A stretch of 64,000 nucleotides of DNA, from contig CAOXTD010000005.1 of NCBI GenBank assembly GCA_948560265.1, positions 16,264-80,263 of the forward strand. Reading direction: 5' to 3'. Below, piece by piece: positions 1 to 11,279 of this stretch. This DNA is from an uncultured Clostridia bacterium (GTDB lineage: Bacteria; Bacillota; Clostridia; TANB77; CAG-508). The notes beneath the pieces were generated by a model that saw nothing but the letters and a program-made list of their open reading frames with translations, was not told where the DNA came from and did no database searches. Positions within the stretch are counted from its first letter, which is position 1. Every line of letters begins with the position of its first letter. Both the position numbers and the translations under genes were made by a program.

Positions 1-832
1 AAACACCTGATACTTTTTCCATACTATTACTAGATTAGTTGTTAAATTAGGAATGATAGGTTTAAAGCATAAATTGCTATCAGCAGTTAGATTAATTAAT
101 TTATCAAGTGTTAAGGCATACCCAAATCCAGCTTCCACATACAAAGAAGCATTGTAAATTAAATTGTAAGTTGCTACAACATTTAATTTTTCAGTATTAT
201 TTCCAAACCAAGTAGAAAACTCATTATTGGCAAGTGCTTGCCTTGAACAAAGCAGTGGAATATTCATAAGTTCATTAGGTTCGATATAGTCTTTTTTGGC
301 TAAAGGACTGTCTTTTCTCATTAAAAGCCCCCAAGTGTCAAAACAAGGTAATTTTATATAGCCATATTTCTTTATATCAGTTGGCTCAATTAAAACGCCA
401 AAATCAATAAGCCCTTTATCTAGTTTCTCCATAACATCTTCACTATTTCCGGCTGAAAAGGTGGTAATGAATATCAGGGTACTTTTTTTGCAATTTACTA
501 CTTACTTTTGCAATAATCTTCATTCCCTCTGTTTCGCCAGCACCTATATAAATATCACCGCTTATTATTTCATTATCCAAATTTTTAAGTTCTGATTGAG
601 TTTTCTCTATTAAATCAACAATTTCGCTAGCCCTTTTACGAAGTAATATACCATCTTCTGTTAGCGTTATTTTTCTTTTTCCTCTAATAAATAACTGTTT
701 ACCAAGTTCATGTTCTAGTTCCATAAGTTGCTTGGAAAGAGTAGGTTGTGTTATATGTAAAATCTCAGCAGCAGCAGTTATATTTTCTTCTCTTGCCACT
801 GCTAAAAAATACTTCAATAGTCTAATTTCCAT
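1..832 (-). CDS. LysR-family regulator, runs off left edge, one CGG +1 shift
   Basis: Transcription regulator of the LysR family. Residues 1-60 form the winged helix-turn-helix (AAAEILHITQPTLSKQL), followed by the substrate-binding domain. Reading from 832 is good up to residue 127 (HLFS), where an in-frame CGG (451-449) is followed two codons later by TAG. Reading GGA at 450-448 as Gly continues with NSEDVMEKL, and that frame is open to base 1 with typical LysR sequence. About 277 codons are visible, so only some 20 residues lie outside the window. The start has a good GGAGG site upstream on the minus strand. It is divergent from the aldo/keto reductase at 985, a likely target. Identity as LysR is certain; the ligand is unknown. 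Confidence 0.9.
449..451 (-). other. CGG +1 recoding site in LysR gene
   Basis: Context on the minus strand is TTC AGC CGGA AAT AGT. The zero frame gives S-R-K-stop; the +1 frame gives S-G-N-S-E-D, continuing the LysR ligand domain. P-site codon AGC. Confidence 0.85.
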
Positions 833-984
833 ATAAAATTCCTCCGTTGGTTTATTTCGTATAACATTATATCATTTCTTATTATTCCTGTAAACTATGA
901 TAAACCATTCAAAATAAATATTGGTTATTTTTAAAATGCTAGTATATAATAAAATTAAATTTCAAGTAATCTTTTTGGGAGGAA

Positions 985-1935
985 ATGATGAGCAAGAAAA
1001 TATTAATTCTTGTAATATTGGCTATTATTGCGATAATGGTAAGTGTTATATATATAAATCTAAAAGTAAAATCAGGGGAGGAGCAAGAAATAGGAATGAA
1101 CCATACTGATAACAAAAATCCAAATTTCAATTTTAAAACAAAAACAGTGAAATTAAATAGTGGATATGAAATGCCACTAAATGGAATAGGAACATATAGC
1201 TTAACAGGAGAAACTTGCTACAATTCTATCGTAAGTGCGTTAAACTCAGGTGTTAGATTGATAGATACAGCTTATATGTATAACAATGAAGAAGAAATAG
1301 GAAAAGGAATTAAAGCTTCAAATGTTCCAAGAGAAGAAATCTTTATTATTACTAAGCTATATCCAAATCAATTTGATAAACCAGAAGAAGCAATAGAAAT
1401 GGCTTTTGAGAAGCTAAATGTTGATTATATTGATATGATGTTATTGCATCACCCAGGAACAAATGATGTAAAAGCATATAAAGCAATGGAGAAGTATGTA
1501 AAACAAGGTAAAATTCGCTCTATTGGATTATCTAATTGGTATGTAAAAGAATTAGAAGAATTTTTGCCACAAATTGATATAATGCCTAGTTTAGTACAAA
1601 ATGAAATACATCCATATTATCAAGAAAATGATGTAATACCATATATTCAAAACAAAGGAATTGTAGTACAAGGCTGGTATCCTTTTGGCGGTAGAGGACA
1701 CACCCAAGAGTTATTAAATGATAAAGTGATTAGTGAAATTGCTAAGAATCATAATGTAACATCAGCACAAGTTATTTTAAGATGGAATTTACAAAAAGGT
1801 GTTGTTGTAATACCAGGTTCAAGTAACCCTGAGCATATCAAAGAAAATACGCAAATTTATCATTTTGAATTAACTAATGAAGAAATGGAGAAAATCAATA
1901 AATTAGACCGTAATGAAAAGCATGATTGGTATTAG
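985..1935 (+). CDS. Membrane-anchored aldo/keto reductase
   Basis: NAD(P)H-dependent aldo/keto reductase of the AKR superfamily. The barrel starts near residue 50 (VKLNSGYEMPLNGIGTY). The usual tetrad is visible: Asp and Tyr in RLIDTAYMYNNEEEIG, Lys in IITKLYP, His in LLHHPG. The C-terminal cofactor region contains VVVIPGSSNPEHIKEN. Unusually, residues 4-28 form a hydrophobic segment that looks like a signal anchor, followed by a polar linker, so the enzyme may be tethered to the membrane. Two ATGs (985 and 988) follow a GGGAGG site. It is transcribed away from the LysR gene and is probably under its control. Substrate unknown. Confidence 0.88.
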   Translation: MMSKKILILVILAIIAIMVSVIYINLKVKSGEEQEIGMNHTDNKNPNFNFKTKTVKLNSGYEMPLNGIGTYSLTGETCYNSIVSALNSGVRLIDTAYMYNNEEEIGKGIKASNVPREEIFIITKLYPNQFDKPEEAIEMAFEKLNVDYIDMMLLHHPGTNDVKAYKAMEKYVKQGKIRSIGLSNWYVKELEEFLPQIDIMPSLVQNEIHPYYQENDVIPYIQNKGIVVQGWYPFGGRGHTQELLNDKVISEIAKNHNVTSAQVILRWNLQKGVVVIPGSSNPEHIKENTQIYHFELTNEEMEKINKLDRNEKHDWY

Positions 1936-1946
1936 GAGGTGTTGAA

Positions 1947-2000
1947 ATGAAAGTATTAGAGGAAGTTGCATGTATGAAATATGGCATATTTGTTAAATAA
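1947..2000 (+). CDS. Tiny ORF, possible gene remnant
   Basis: A 17-codon ORF (MKVLEEVACMKYGIFVK) with a strong AGGAGGTG site right after the aldo/keto reductase stop. It is too short to recognise. It may be the decayed start of a lost gene or a leader for the next gene. Confidence 0.3.
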   Translation: MKVLEEVACMKYGIFVK

Positions 2001-2024
2001 ATTAAAAGAAAGAGGGTAAAAATT

Positions 2025-3014
2025 ATGGAAGAAAAGTTAAATTTAGTTCAAGAATGGGATAAAACATTCCCAAAAAGTGAGAAAGTAAATCATAGTAAGG
2101 TAACATTTCACAATAGATATGGAATGACTTTAGTTGCAGATATGTATGTTCCAAAAAATATGAAAGAAAAATTACCTGCAATAGCAGTATGTGGACCTTT
2201 TGGAGCAGTAAAAGAACAAGCAAGTGGGTTGTATGCTATGAATATGGCAGAAAGAGGATTTTTGACAATAGCATTTGATCCGTCATTTACTGGAGAGAGT
2301 TCAGGAACACCAAGATATATGGCAAGTCCTGATATTAATACAGAAGATTTCCAAGCAGCAGTAGACTTTTTATCAGTTCAGGAAAATGTTGATTCTGAAA
2401 AGATTGGAATTATAGGGATTTGTGGATGGGGTGGAATGGCTATAAATGTAGCAGCTCTTGACACCAGAATAAAAGCTACTGTTGTATCTACAATGTATGA
2501 TATGACAAGAGTAAACGCAAATGGATATTTTGATGAAGGGGATAATGAAGAAACAAGATACAATAATAAAGTAGCTTTAAATGCACAAAGAATTAGAGAT
2601 TATAAAAATGGAAGTTATGAGTTAGGGGGAGGATGTTTAGAACTTCCTGTGCCAGAAGATGCTCCATTCTATGTTAAAGACTATAGCGAATATTATAAAG
2701 GAAGAAGTTATCATTCAAGAAGTTTAAATTCAAATGGTGGTTGGAATAAAATCGGCTGTATGTCGTTTATCAATCAACCTATATTAAAATATAGTAACGA
2801 GATTCGTTCAGCAGTATTGATTATACATGGAGAAAAAGCTCATTCTTGTTATTTTAGTAAAGATGCTTATAAGGCTATGACTACAAATAGTAAATATACA
2901 GATAATAAAGAATTAATGATAATTCCAAATGCTGTTCATACTGATTTATATGATAATATGAATATAATACCTTTTGATAAAATAGAAGAATTCTTAAACA
3001 ATAATTTGAAATAA
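2025..3014 (+). CDS. Alpha/beta hydrolase (COG1073-like)
   Basis: Alpha/beta hydrolase of 329 residues, cytoplasmic (no signal peptide). The N-terminal core has VADMYVPKNMKEKLPAIAV and an oxyanion region CGPFGAVKEQ. The elbow region around residue 130 reads IGICGWGG rather than canonical GxSxG, so the nucleophile cannot be assigned with confidence. The C-terminal part has IIHGEKAHS and a likely catalytic His in NAVHTDLYD. RBS is AAGAGGG. It probably forms an operon with the upstream reductase and is closed by a strong terminator. Substrate unknown. Confidence 0.82.
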   Translation: MEEKLNLVQEWDKTFPKSEKVNHSKVTFHNRYGMTLVADMYVPKNMKEKLPAIAVCGPFGAVKEQASGLYAMNMAERGFLTIAFDPSFTGESSGTPRYMASPDINTEDFQAAVDFLSVQENVDSEKIGIIGICGWGGMAINVAALDTRIKATVVSTMYDMTRVNANGYFDEGDNEETRYNNKVALNAQRIRDYKNGSYELGGGCLELPVPEDAPFYVKDYSEYYKGRSYHSRSLNSNGGWNKIGCMSFINQPILKYSNEIRSAVLIIHGEKAHSCYFSKDAYKAMTTNSKYTDNKELMIIPNAVHTDLYDNMNIIPFDKIEEFLNNNLK

Positions 3015-3049
3015 TTATCTTGGTAAATTATATGTATAAAGAAGATTAT

Positions 3050-3077
3050 ACCCAATGGAAAGAATTTTCCATTGGGT
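3050..3077. terminator. Bidirectional intrinsic terminator
   Basis: Perfect 12-bp stem (ACCCAATGGAAA / TTTCCATTGGGT) with a 4-base loop, between the convergent hydrolase and collagen-like genes. Confidence 0.85.
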
Positions 3078-3117
3078 ACAATTTATCTTAAGCTAGTCTT
3101 AAATTTGACTATAATGA

Positions 3118-4755
<1,638 letters not shown>

Positions 4756-4819
4756 TCATATACCTCCTTTGTATAGAGTAAGAGAAAACTTACTCCATAT
4801 AATATATGCTTGTATTTTT

Positions 4820-5902
4820 CTATTGGTTAGTAGTTTCTTTATTTTGAAAATAATTTTTATTATATAAAAAGGCCTTATCATTAGGCTTTAATTCACCAGC
4901 TTTATTGTTATATAAGAGGGCTTTTTCAGTATCGCCAATTTTGTCATAACATACACAAAGCTGAATATATGGGATATATCCAAAATAATCTGCATTATGA
5001 AATCCGCCACTTTTCATATCTGGTTTATTTGAAATAGCTAATTCATACCAGAAAATGGCAATTTCTATGTGATTATTTTCTAGAAAATGATTACCTAATT
5101 TGCAACATACTTCAGGTCTAGGTTTATCAAATTCAAAACTTCTAAGCAATGCTATAAAAGCGTTAGTATTGTCATTTATCTTTTGATAGCAGTCAGATAA
5201 ATCAACACAAGCACTAATGCAGTTTTCAATCCAACCTTGTTTGGAATTTAAAAAATTATTGAAACTCTCAATGGCTTTTTGGTATTGACCATTGTAATAG
5301 AGCTCTCTGGAATAATAAAATTGTTGTCTTGGGTCAAGTTCTAAACCTTCCGCAATCATCTTATTAAAGATTTTCAAGTTTCTACCTTTCTCACTGGGAT
5401 GTAATTTTTTGTGTGCAATTGCAATATCAGAATATATAATATTTCCACTAGGGGGAATTACCTCATGAATAGGGCTAATCCATTGATAATTTTTCTTACG
5501 AGATATTAATCTTTCTCTATAGTAAGAAAGTGTTGGATTATCATATTCATCAAATGCAACATTATATTTCATCATTACCATATCAACAGATGGATCTAAA
5601 GTATTTTTTAGTTGTTTTAAGTTAGCAAGGTCGTTTTCAAAAATAACATCATCAGCATCTAACCACATAATATAATCCTTACTAGCCTTTGAAAAGGCAT
5701 AGTTTCGAGCTTTAGAAAAATCATCTACCCAATTGAAATGATATATTTGATTGGTATATTTTTTTACAATTTCTAGTGTAGAGTCAGTAGAACCAGTATC
5801 TACTACTATAATTTCATCAACGACGTCTTTTACACATTCTAGACAACGCCCAATAACATCTTCCTCATTTTTTACAATCATACATAAACTAATGCTAATC
5901 AT
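4820..5902 (-). CDS. Family 2 glycosyltransferase with TPR tail
   Basis: 360-residue GT-A glycosyltransferase. The N-terminus has the family 2 signature SISLCMIVKNEED, the nucleotide-binding segment IIVVDTGSTDST, and the metal-binding DADD motif near residue 90 (MWLDADDVIF). From about residue 180 the chain is helical with TPR-like repeats (YYSRELYYNGQYQKAIESF). Such SPBc2/SunS-type enzymes glycosylate proteins. Its position directly upstream of the collagen-like gene suggests it modifies that protein on the spore surface. AAGGAG site before ATG 5902. Confidence 0.88.
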   Translation of the reverse strand: MISISLCMIVKNEEDVIGRCLECVKDVVDEIIVVDTGSTDSTLEIVKKYTNQIYHFNWVDDFSKARNYAFSKASKDYIMWLDADDVIFENDLANLKQLKNTLDPSVDMVMMKYNVAFDEYDNPTLSYYRERLISRKKNYQWISPIHEVIPPSGNIIYSDIAIAHKKLHPSEKGRNLKIFNKMIAEGLELDPRQQFYYSRELYYNGQYQKAIESFNNFLNSKQGWIENCISACVDLSDCYQKINDNTNAFIALLRSFEFDKPRPEVCCKLGNHFLENNHIEIAIFWYELAISNKPDMKSGGFHNADYFGYIPYIQLCVCYDKIGDTEKALLYNNKAGELKPNDKAFLYNKNYFQNKETTNQ

Positions 5903-6127
5903 ACAAAATCTCCTTTTGTGTCATAATATGAAGATAAAAAATATTTTGTTCCTTGTGTGGATAAGAGTTTTATTGTAATAAAAATGCAGTTCAATGTGAG
6001 AGGACTAAAATATATTGACAAGTGGGTAAATATAATATAAAATACAAACAGCGGTTCTTTTGGAAAATTTGGAATTAAAAATGAAAGAGATGAGATTAAT
6101 TGAAGGATATAGGAGGGCGATGCTCAG

Positions 6128-7174
6128 TTGAAGAAAAATGAAAAAGAAATTACTATTCGTTCAAGTGCGGCAGAATATTTAACTTATATAGCTGCTACAG
6201 GAGATAATCCAGAAAGTATAGAAGTAAGGTACGAAGATGAAAATATTTGGCTAACACAAAAGATGTTAGCAACAATATATAATGTTTCAGTATCTGCAAT
6301 TAATCAGCATATAAAGAAAATATATGAAGATAATGAGTTAGAAGAAAAGTCAACTATTAAGAATTTCTTAATAGTTCAAAAAGAAGGTAATAGAGAGATT
6401 TCTAGAAATGTGGCTCATTATAATTTACAAATGATAATTAGTGTTGGATTTAAAGTTAATAATGAAAGAGCAGTACAATTTAGAAAATGGGCAAATCAAA
6501 TTGTAAAAGATTACACAATAAAAGGTTGGGTAATGGATGACGAACGATTAAAAAATGGAGGTTCAATTTTAACTGAAAAATACTTTGAAGAGCAATTAGA
6601 ACGAGTTAGAGAAATAAGGATGTCGGAAAGAAAATTTTACCAAAAGATTACTGATATTTATGCAACGTCAATTGATTATGATAAAACTGCTCAAGCGACT
6701 ATTAGATTTTTTACGGCAGTTCAAAATAAACTACATTATGCTGTTTCAGGAAATACAGCAGCAGAAATAATTTATAATAGAGCAGATTATAGAAAAGAGC
6801 ATATGGGATTAAAAACATGGGAAGGTGCTCCAAATAGTAAAATACATAAATATGATGTGACAATTGCAAAAAATTATTTATTGGAAGATGAAATTGCTCA
6901 GTTAGAAAGATTGGTTTCAGCATATTTAGATTTAGCAGAAATGCAAGCAATGCGACATATACCTATGACAATGGAGGATTGGGAAGAAAGATTGAATGGA
7001 TTTCTAACATTGTGGGACCACGACATTTTGCAAGATAATGGAAGAATATCAGCAGAAATGGCTAAATTGCATGCTGAAACAGAGTTTGAAAAGTATAGAG
7101 TTATACAAGATAAAAACTATATTTCAGATTTTGATGAGTTAATAGCAGAAACAAAAAATCTAAATAATGTCTGA
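6128..7174 (+). CDS. RhuM-family protein
   Basis: 348 residues of the virulence-associated RhuM family. The N-terminal domain has the typical IEVRYEDENIWLTQKMLATIYNVS and IKKIYEDNELEE segments, and the C-terminal half includes QNKLHYAVSGNTAAEIIYNRAD. The biochemical role of the family is unsettled; members often sit in mobile or defence-rich regions, which fits the decayed genes around it. The start is taken as TTG 6128, ten bases after GGAGGG, because the nearby ATG at 6120 hits a stop after three codons. ATG 6138 is a possible alternative. Confidence 0.82.
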   Translation: MKKNEKEITIRSSAAEYLTYIAATGDNPESIEVRYEDENIWLTQKMLATIYNVSVSAINQHIKKIYEDNELEEKSTIKNFLIVQKEGNREISRNVAHYNLQMIISVGFKVNNERAVQFRKWANQIVKDYTIKGWVMDDERLKNGGSILTEKYFEEQLERVREIRMSERKFYQKITDIYATSIDYDKTAQATIRFFTAVQNKLHYAVSGNTAAEIIYNRADYRKEHMGLKTWEGAPNSKIHKYDVTIAKNYLLEDEIAQLERLVSAYLDLAEMQAMRHIPMTMEDWEERLNGFLTLWDHDILQDNGRISAEMAKLHAETEFEKYRVIQDKNYISDFDELIAETKNLNNV

Positions 7175-7250
7175 GTGACAACTAGTAATTTGTAGAAAAA
7201 ATATATTACTATTAGTTATTGTATAATAATTGTGAAAGGATAGAAAAATT

Positions 7251-7852
7251 ATGGATGATAAAATAAAAGTTTCAAAGGAAAATTTAGAAAATTATTATTT
7301 AACTATGATTTTGATTAATAATTCATATAAAAATCAAGTATTTGGTATAAATAAAAACTGTGAACCTTTTTTAGATAGATTTAAGGAGTACTTCAAATGT
7401 GATATTAATGATAAATTATATATTACTATGTTTAATTATGTAAAGCTGTCTGTGGAATATTTACAAATGCAATCGGCAATAACAATTATGTATCATCTTT
7501 TTGAACAATTTATTAAGGTATTTTTTTGTATTAATATGGACAAAGATTATTTTACTGAAGCAAAGAAGATTGTAGAAAAGTATGAATATAATTTTGAAGA
7601 TAATACTTACTATGAGATTGTTAATAAATACAGATTATTAAATAATTTTATAAAACATGGAGGGAGTACAGAACTAGAAAAAAATACTCAGAATTAATAA
7701 ATAAAGATTGTTGTTTTGATAAATATGGTAGTATATTAGACAATTCTTTAAATATAGATAATGATAATATTGATGAATGTTGTGTAGGGCTATGTAATTT
7801 TATTAAGGAGATGTATATATTTTTTGAAGATATGGGATATATTGATGAATAA
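7251..7852 (+). pseudogene. Unknown protein gene broken by a one-base deletion
   Basis: The first frame (148 codons, MDDKIKVSKENLENYY) is open to 7697. The sequence continues in another frame from about 7655 as REYRTRKKYSELINKD and runs to a stop at 7850-7852. The change is equivalent to -1 and occurs in a GGAGGGAG run, not at a CGG. I do not recognise the family. It is mostly alpha-helical, without signal or membrane segments, and very AT-rich. A useful contrast to the CGG sites: this looks like ordinary decay. Confidence 0.6.
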
Positions 7853-8000
7853 TAAAATATTCAAAAGATACATAAATAATATTATATAAATTAAAAATTT
7901 ATTAAATCGTCGTATATAGAGTAAACGATTAGTTAATAATTGTCTGCTTTTATTATAATATAGTGAATATAAAATAGTAAGTTGTAGAGGAGATATAAAA

Positions 8001-8459
8001 ATGAGAAAGTTTTCAATAATGCTTTTAATTTTATTAGTAATTAGTGTAGGTTTCAATATTTATTTTTTGGTGATTAACCAAGAAAAACAAGTTGCACAGT
8101 CATATCTAGAAGGAAAATATGAAGGTGGAAGAACATATTACAATTACAGTGATGATAAAGAGTATGTACCAAAAGATTATTGGGACTTGGGATATGGCAA
8201 AACAAGTAATACATTGATATTCTATAAGAATGGTACTATGACTTATAATAATTTTGCGGGGACATATTCATATAGTCCAAAAATTAAAATTATAACTTTT
8301 TCATTTAGAAGAAATAATCAAGAGGAAACATATACCTTTGAAGTTAGTGATGATTTAAAAATATTAAAAAGCACTAACAAAGACGATAATACAGGTCTAA
8401 TAAATGGAGAGAAACTTCCATATTTTATTGAAGAATATTTATTGAAACAAAAAGAATAA
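8001..8459 (+). CDS. Small secreted or anchored protein, unknown
   Basis: 152 residues. Residues 5-27 form a signal peptide or anchor (FSIMLLILLVISVGFNIYFLV). The rest is extracytoplasmic and beta-rich with many Tyr/Asn (GGRTYYNYSDDKEYVPKDYWDLGYG). RBS GGAGATATAAA. Family not recognised. The upstream stretch from 7944 resembles the one before the EVE-like remnant at 9985. Confidence 0.65.
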   Translation: MRKFSIMLLILLVISVGFNIYFLVINQEKQVAQSYLEGKYEGGRTYYNYSDDKEYVPKDYWDLGYGKTSNTLIFYKNGTMTYNNFAGTYSYSPKIKIITFSFRRNNQEETYTFEVSDDLKILKSTNKDDNTGLINGEKLPYFIEEYLLKQKE

Positions 8460-8569
8460 ACTTATAAATTACAATTTTGTAGTTTGAAAGATTTATAGTA
8501 ATTTATCATTAAAATTAAAAATATGAAGAAATATATTTTATAAGAAGTAAAACAAATAAGGAGAGAAAA

Positions 8570-9289
8570 ATGCAAAAAATTATAAATTATGGCTTGATTA
8601 TATTATCATTATTTATTGGAATTGTTTTTTATTTTTCTTTTGATGTTGAAGAAATATTATGGAATAAGTATGAACAAGAAAGTATTAGTAGCGAGCAAAT
8701 AAAAAGTGATTCTACTAAAGATTACACAGGGTTAAAAGCAGGAGAAGGTATTACTACAATTACCAATTTGGCAGATTGGGATAAAGTTTTAAATGATATA
8801 GACTATGTAAAAGTTATACCTAAAAGTATTGAAAAAACAAATGTATATAGTTTATCAAAATGGAGTGAACATTATACGAAAAAGTCGAATGGAACATCTT
8901 GGAGAAAACTTGCAGAGGTAAAAGAAACATCATTTGATATTTCTGCAAATTATACACCATATTATATGATTGAGTTAGAAGATGGAAATTCTATACTTGC
9001 ACAAATGAATAGAGCGATTGCAAAAAAGATAGAAAGAGGAGAAAAGATTGAACTTCCACTAGGGAAAAAAATTGGATTTTCAAAAGAAGCAAAAAATCTT
9101 TTAAGAACTATTTGTGATGAAAAAAATGTTTCTACTGATTATGTTCTATATACAATAGATAATAATTGGCAAGCAGAAAATGTTGATACAATATTTTATA
9201 TAAAACTTGTCAGTGCTTTTGTTTTATTCATAGTGTTAGCAGTGATTTTACAGCTTGTCTATGATAAATTCTTTTGTAAACATTGTTGA
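8570..9289 (+). CDS. Two-helix membrane protein, unknown
   Basis: 239 residues with a hydrophobic N-terminal helix (residues 5-24) and a C-terminal helix (about 208-231, KLVSAFVLFIVLAVILQLVY) ending in FCKHC. Between them is a soluble domain of about 180 residues, likely outside the cell (GLKAGEGITTITNLADWDKVLNDIDY). RBS GGAGAG. Family not recognised; same orientation as its unknown neighbours. Confidence 0.65.
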   Translation: MQKIINYGLIILSLFIGIVFYFSFDVEEILWNKYEQESISSEQIKSDSTKDYTGLKAGEGITTITNLADWDKVLNDIDYVKVIPKSIEKTNVYSLSKWSEHYTKKSNGTSWRKLAEVKETSFDISANYTPYYMIELEDGNSILAQMNRAIAKKIERGEKIELPLGKKIGFSKEAKNLLRTICDEKNVSTDYVLYTIDNNWQAENVDTIFYIKLVSAFVLFIVLAVILQLVYDKFFCKHC

Positions 9290-9347
9290 AAATAATGTTA
9301 CAAAGTAGTATATTGTTAAATAGTTAAATTAAGGGAGGAATAGTAAT

Positions 9348-9878
9348 ATGGGATTATTTTCTAAAAAGCCAAAAGTGGTAGAATATGATGCAAATGATTG
9401 TGAAATAAAGAAAAAAAGGATGAGAGAAATCTTTAATGAAACAGTTAATGATGGAGATACTTATGAGATTTTGTATGCTTTTATGACAACTTCAAAATAT
9501 GAGCAAGGCTTTGTGTTTGATACAAACACAACTACATTTTTCTTTTATATAGTTGGATATAGAAAAAGTGATTTTAATTTAGTTTTAGTACAAATAGATT
9601 CTCAATTAAAAGAACATTCTGATGCAATTTATATTGATATGAATAATGTTAGCAATGTATCGTATGATCCAAAGATACAGCTATTATGTTTTCAATATAA
9701 AAAGGGAACAGCTGATTATGGAGAATTACTAAAAATAGGAGGAACAAGTGCTAAAACATTATATGGACCTAAAAATATTTATCAACCAGAGGAAATAGAA
9801 AAAGTGCTTGATTTTGCAGAGGCTTTTCGTGCTACTTTGGAAGAAAAAGGCTACAAATTAGATAAATGGAAAAGATAA
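9348..9878 (+). CDS. Cytoplasmic protein, unknown
   Basis: 176 residues, no signal or membrane segment. It starts MGLFSKKPKVVEYDAND and has alternating hydrophobic strands (TTTFFFYIVGYRKSDFNLVLVQID) that could form a PH-like barrel. RBS GGGAGG. Followed by a good terminator. Function unknown. Confidence 0.65.
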   Translation: MGLFSKKPKVVEYDANDCEIKKKRMREIFNETVNDGDTYEILYAFMTTSKYEQGFVFDTNTTTFFFYIVGYRKSDFNLVLVQIDSQLKEHSDAIYIDMNNVSNVSYDPKIQLLCFQYKKGTADYGELLKIGGTSAKTLYGPKNIYQPEEIEKVLDFAEAFRATLEEKGYKLDKWKR

Positions 9879-9903
9879 AGGAAAGTAAAATTCCAAGTTC
9901 ACA

Positions 9904-9932
9904 AGCAGATGATTTATTGAAAATCGTCTGCT
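9904..9932 (+). terminator. Intrinsic terminator
   Basis: 12-bp stem (AGCAGATGATTT with its complement, one G-U pair), 4-base core loop and a TTTTA tail, just after the gene ending at 9878. Confidence 0.8.
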
Positions 9933-9984
9933 TTTATGCTATTATTTAGAAAACAAAATAGGAAGTTGTAGAGGAGGAAGATAA

Positions 9985-10222
9985 ATGAATTGGTTTAAAC
10001 CAACAAATCCGAAGCATTATAATCATAAACAAGCTTTTCAAGAATTGAAAATTATAACTTGGAAAAGTTCTACTAAAAAAATAGAAGTAGGAGATATCAT
10101 ATATATATATTCATCACATATAGAGAAAAGATTAACACATAGAAGAACTAGATAAAGAAGAATTAAATTATGAACAATTAATGAAACATGGATTAAAAAC
10201 CACTTTAAAGAGTTTTTATTGA
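9985..10222 (+). pseudogene. Remnant of an EVE/PUA-like protein
   Basis: Starts well (GAGGAGG site, MNWFKPTNPKHYNHKQAFQEL, then VGDIIYIYSS), which resembles the N-terminus of EVE/PUA-like proteins. It breaks after about 50 codons. A short C-terminal piece continues in another frame (EELDKEELNYEQLMKHGLK) to a stop at 10222. The middle of the domain is missing, so this is a deletion derivative. No CGG is involved. Confidence 0.55.
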
Positions 10223-10338
10223 TATTTCAATACTTACAAATAACTAGTAGCTAATTTTTATGTTTAGTGCTATACTAACTTAAACGACTACTGCGACAGC
10301 AGTTTAGTGCAATTATAATTTATAGAAAGGACAGAAAA

Positions 10339-10587
10339 ATGATTGATATTAAATTTATAGAAAAAGAAAATAGAGCAGTGGCTTATGATAATGAAATTGA
10401 AATTGGTGAATGTGAATTTGAAGAATTAGAGAATACATGGAACATAATTCATACTGCAGTAGATCGAAAATATCAAGGACAAGGAATTGCAAAAGTATTA
10501 GTGCAATGTGTTATTGAAAATTCAAAAAAATGCAATAAGAATCTTATTGCAGAATGTTCTTATGCAAAAAGGATATTAGAAAATTGA
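10339..10587 (+). CDS. Small GNAT-family acetyltransferase (COG2388-like)
   Basis: 82 residues, the usual size of the short YjdJ-like GNAT proteins. The acetyl-CoA binding signature is visible as YQGQGIAKVLVQCVIE near residues 44-60. Substrate unknown. A decayed copy of its first 70 bases lies at 15111, so the gene has been duplicated locally. Confidence 0.78.
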   Translation: MIDIKFIEKENRAVAYDNEIEIGECEFEELENTWNIIHTAVDRKYQGQGIAKVLVQCVIENSKKCNKNLIAECSYAKRILEN

Positions 10588-10626
10588 TTTGTGTGCAGAT
10601 AGCATATATGAAAAAGGGGGATACTT

Positions 10627-11013
10627 ATGAAAAAAAGCATGAAATGGATAGTTAGGATTATATTAGGAATAGTAGTTTTATGGGTAGTTATTTTTAGCAT
10701 TGACTTTTTAAGATGTTTAAGTATGAGAAAGCCATTATTTATTTTGAGTTGCTTATCTCCAGACATAGCAACTACAGATGGAAGTAGGAGTTTTTCTTGT
10801 ACTTGCTTAGGATATAATGTAAATTATAGTACAATTCCAACTACAAATGGGGTAAAACAAGTCACTTGGATAGAATTTATTATGTTCGGAAAACGCATGA
10901 TATCTAAAAGCTTATACGAACGAGAAAATGAAGGAAAGATAGAAAATAATATAAGAACAGAACCTTATGAAAATATAGAAGGAATATCAGTAACAACTAA
11001 TATAGAAAATTAA
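10627..11013 (+). CDS. Single-span membrane protein, unknown
   Basis: 128 residues. An N-terminal helix (WIVRIILGIVVLWVVIFSIDFL) is followed by a short extracytoplasmic domain with several Cys residues (RCLSMRK, LSCLSPD, FSCTCLG). GGGG-rich RBS. Not recognised. Confidence 0.6.
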   Translation: MKKSMKWIVRIILGIVVLWVVIFSIDFLRCLSMRKPLFILSCLSPDIATTDGSRSFSCTCLGYNVNYSTIPTTNGVKQVTWIEFIMFGKRMISKSLYERENEGKIENNIRTEPYENIEGISVTTNIEN

Positions 11014-11020
11014 AGGGAGG

Positions 11021-11227
11021 TCACACTATATTTTATTTGGTGGAATATATAATAGTAGACTACTTGTTAAAATGGTAGAAAGTAATCAAAAGTACAATAT
11101 GAAAGAAGAGATACCATATAAAGGGGCTAAACCAATGTATATGATAGAAGATATGGACAATCGTGAACTGATAAAAGATATTGTAATCGATACTTGCAAA
11201 GACTTACCAATCAAAAAGAAAAAATAA
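11021..11227 (+). pseudogene. Fragment of an unknown gene
   Basis: A 68-codon open stretch (LFGGIYNSRLLVKMVESNQ to DLPIKKKK) follows a GGGAGG site but has no ATG, GTG or TTG at the right distance; only ATT 11030 is suitably spaced. Probably the C-terminal remnant of a lost gene. Family not recognised. Confidence 0.4.
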
Positions 11228-11279
11228 ATATGACGTATAGATGTCATATTTATATGATATAATCATCTAGGGTGAGAAA

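Noticed and set aside
7251..7852. Programmed -1 frameshift in the unknown gene at 7.3 kb
   Set aside because: The GGAGGGAG context is not a convincing slippery site and no stimulator is seen; a one-base deletion explains it.
10223..10338. tRNA-like fold near the ACTGC-GACA-GCAGT hairpin
   Set aside because: Only one short stem; no acceptor stem, T-loop or CCA-proximal structure.
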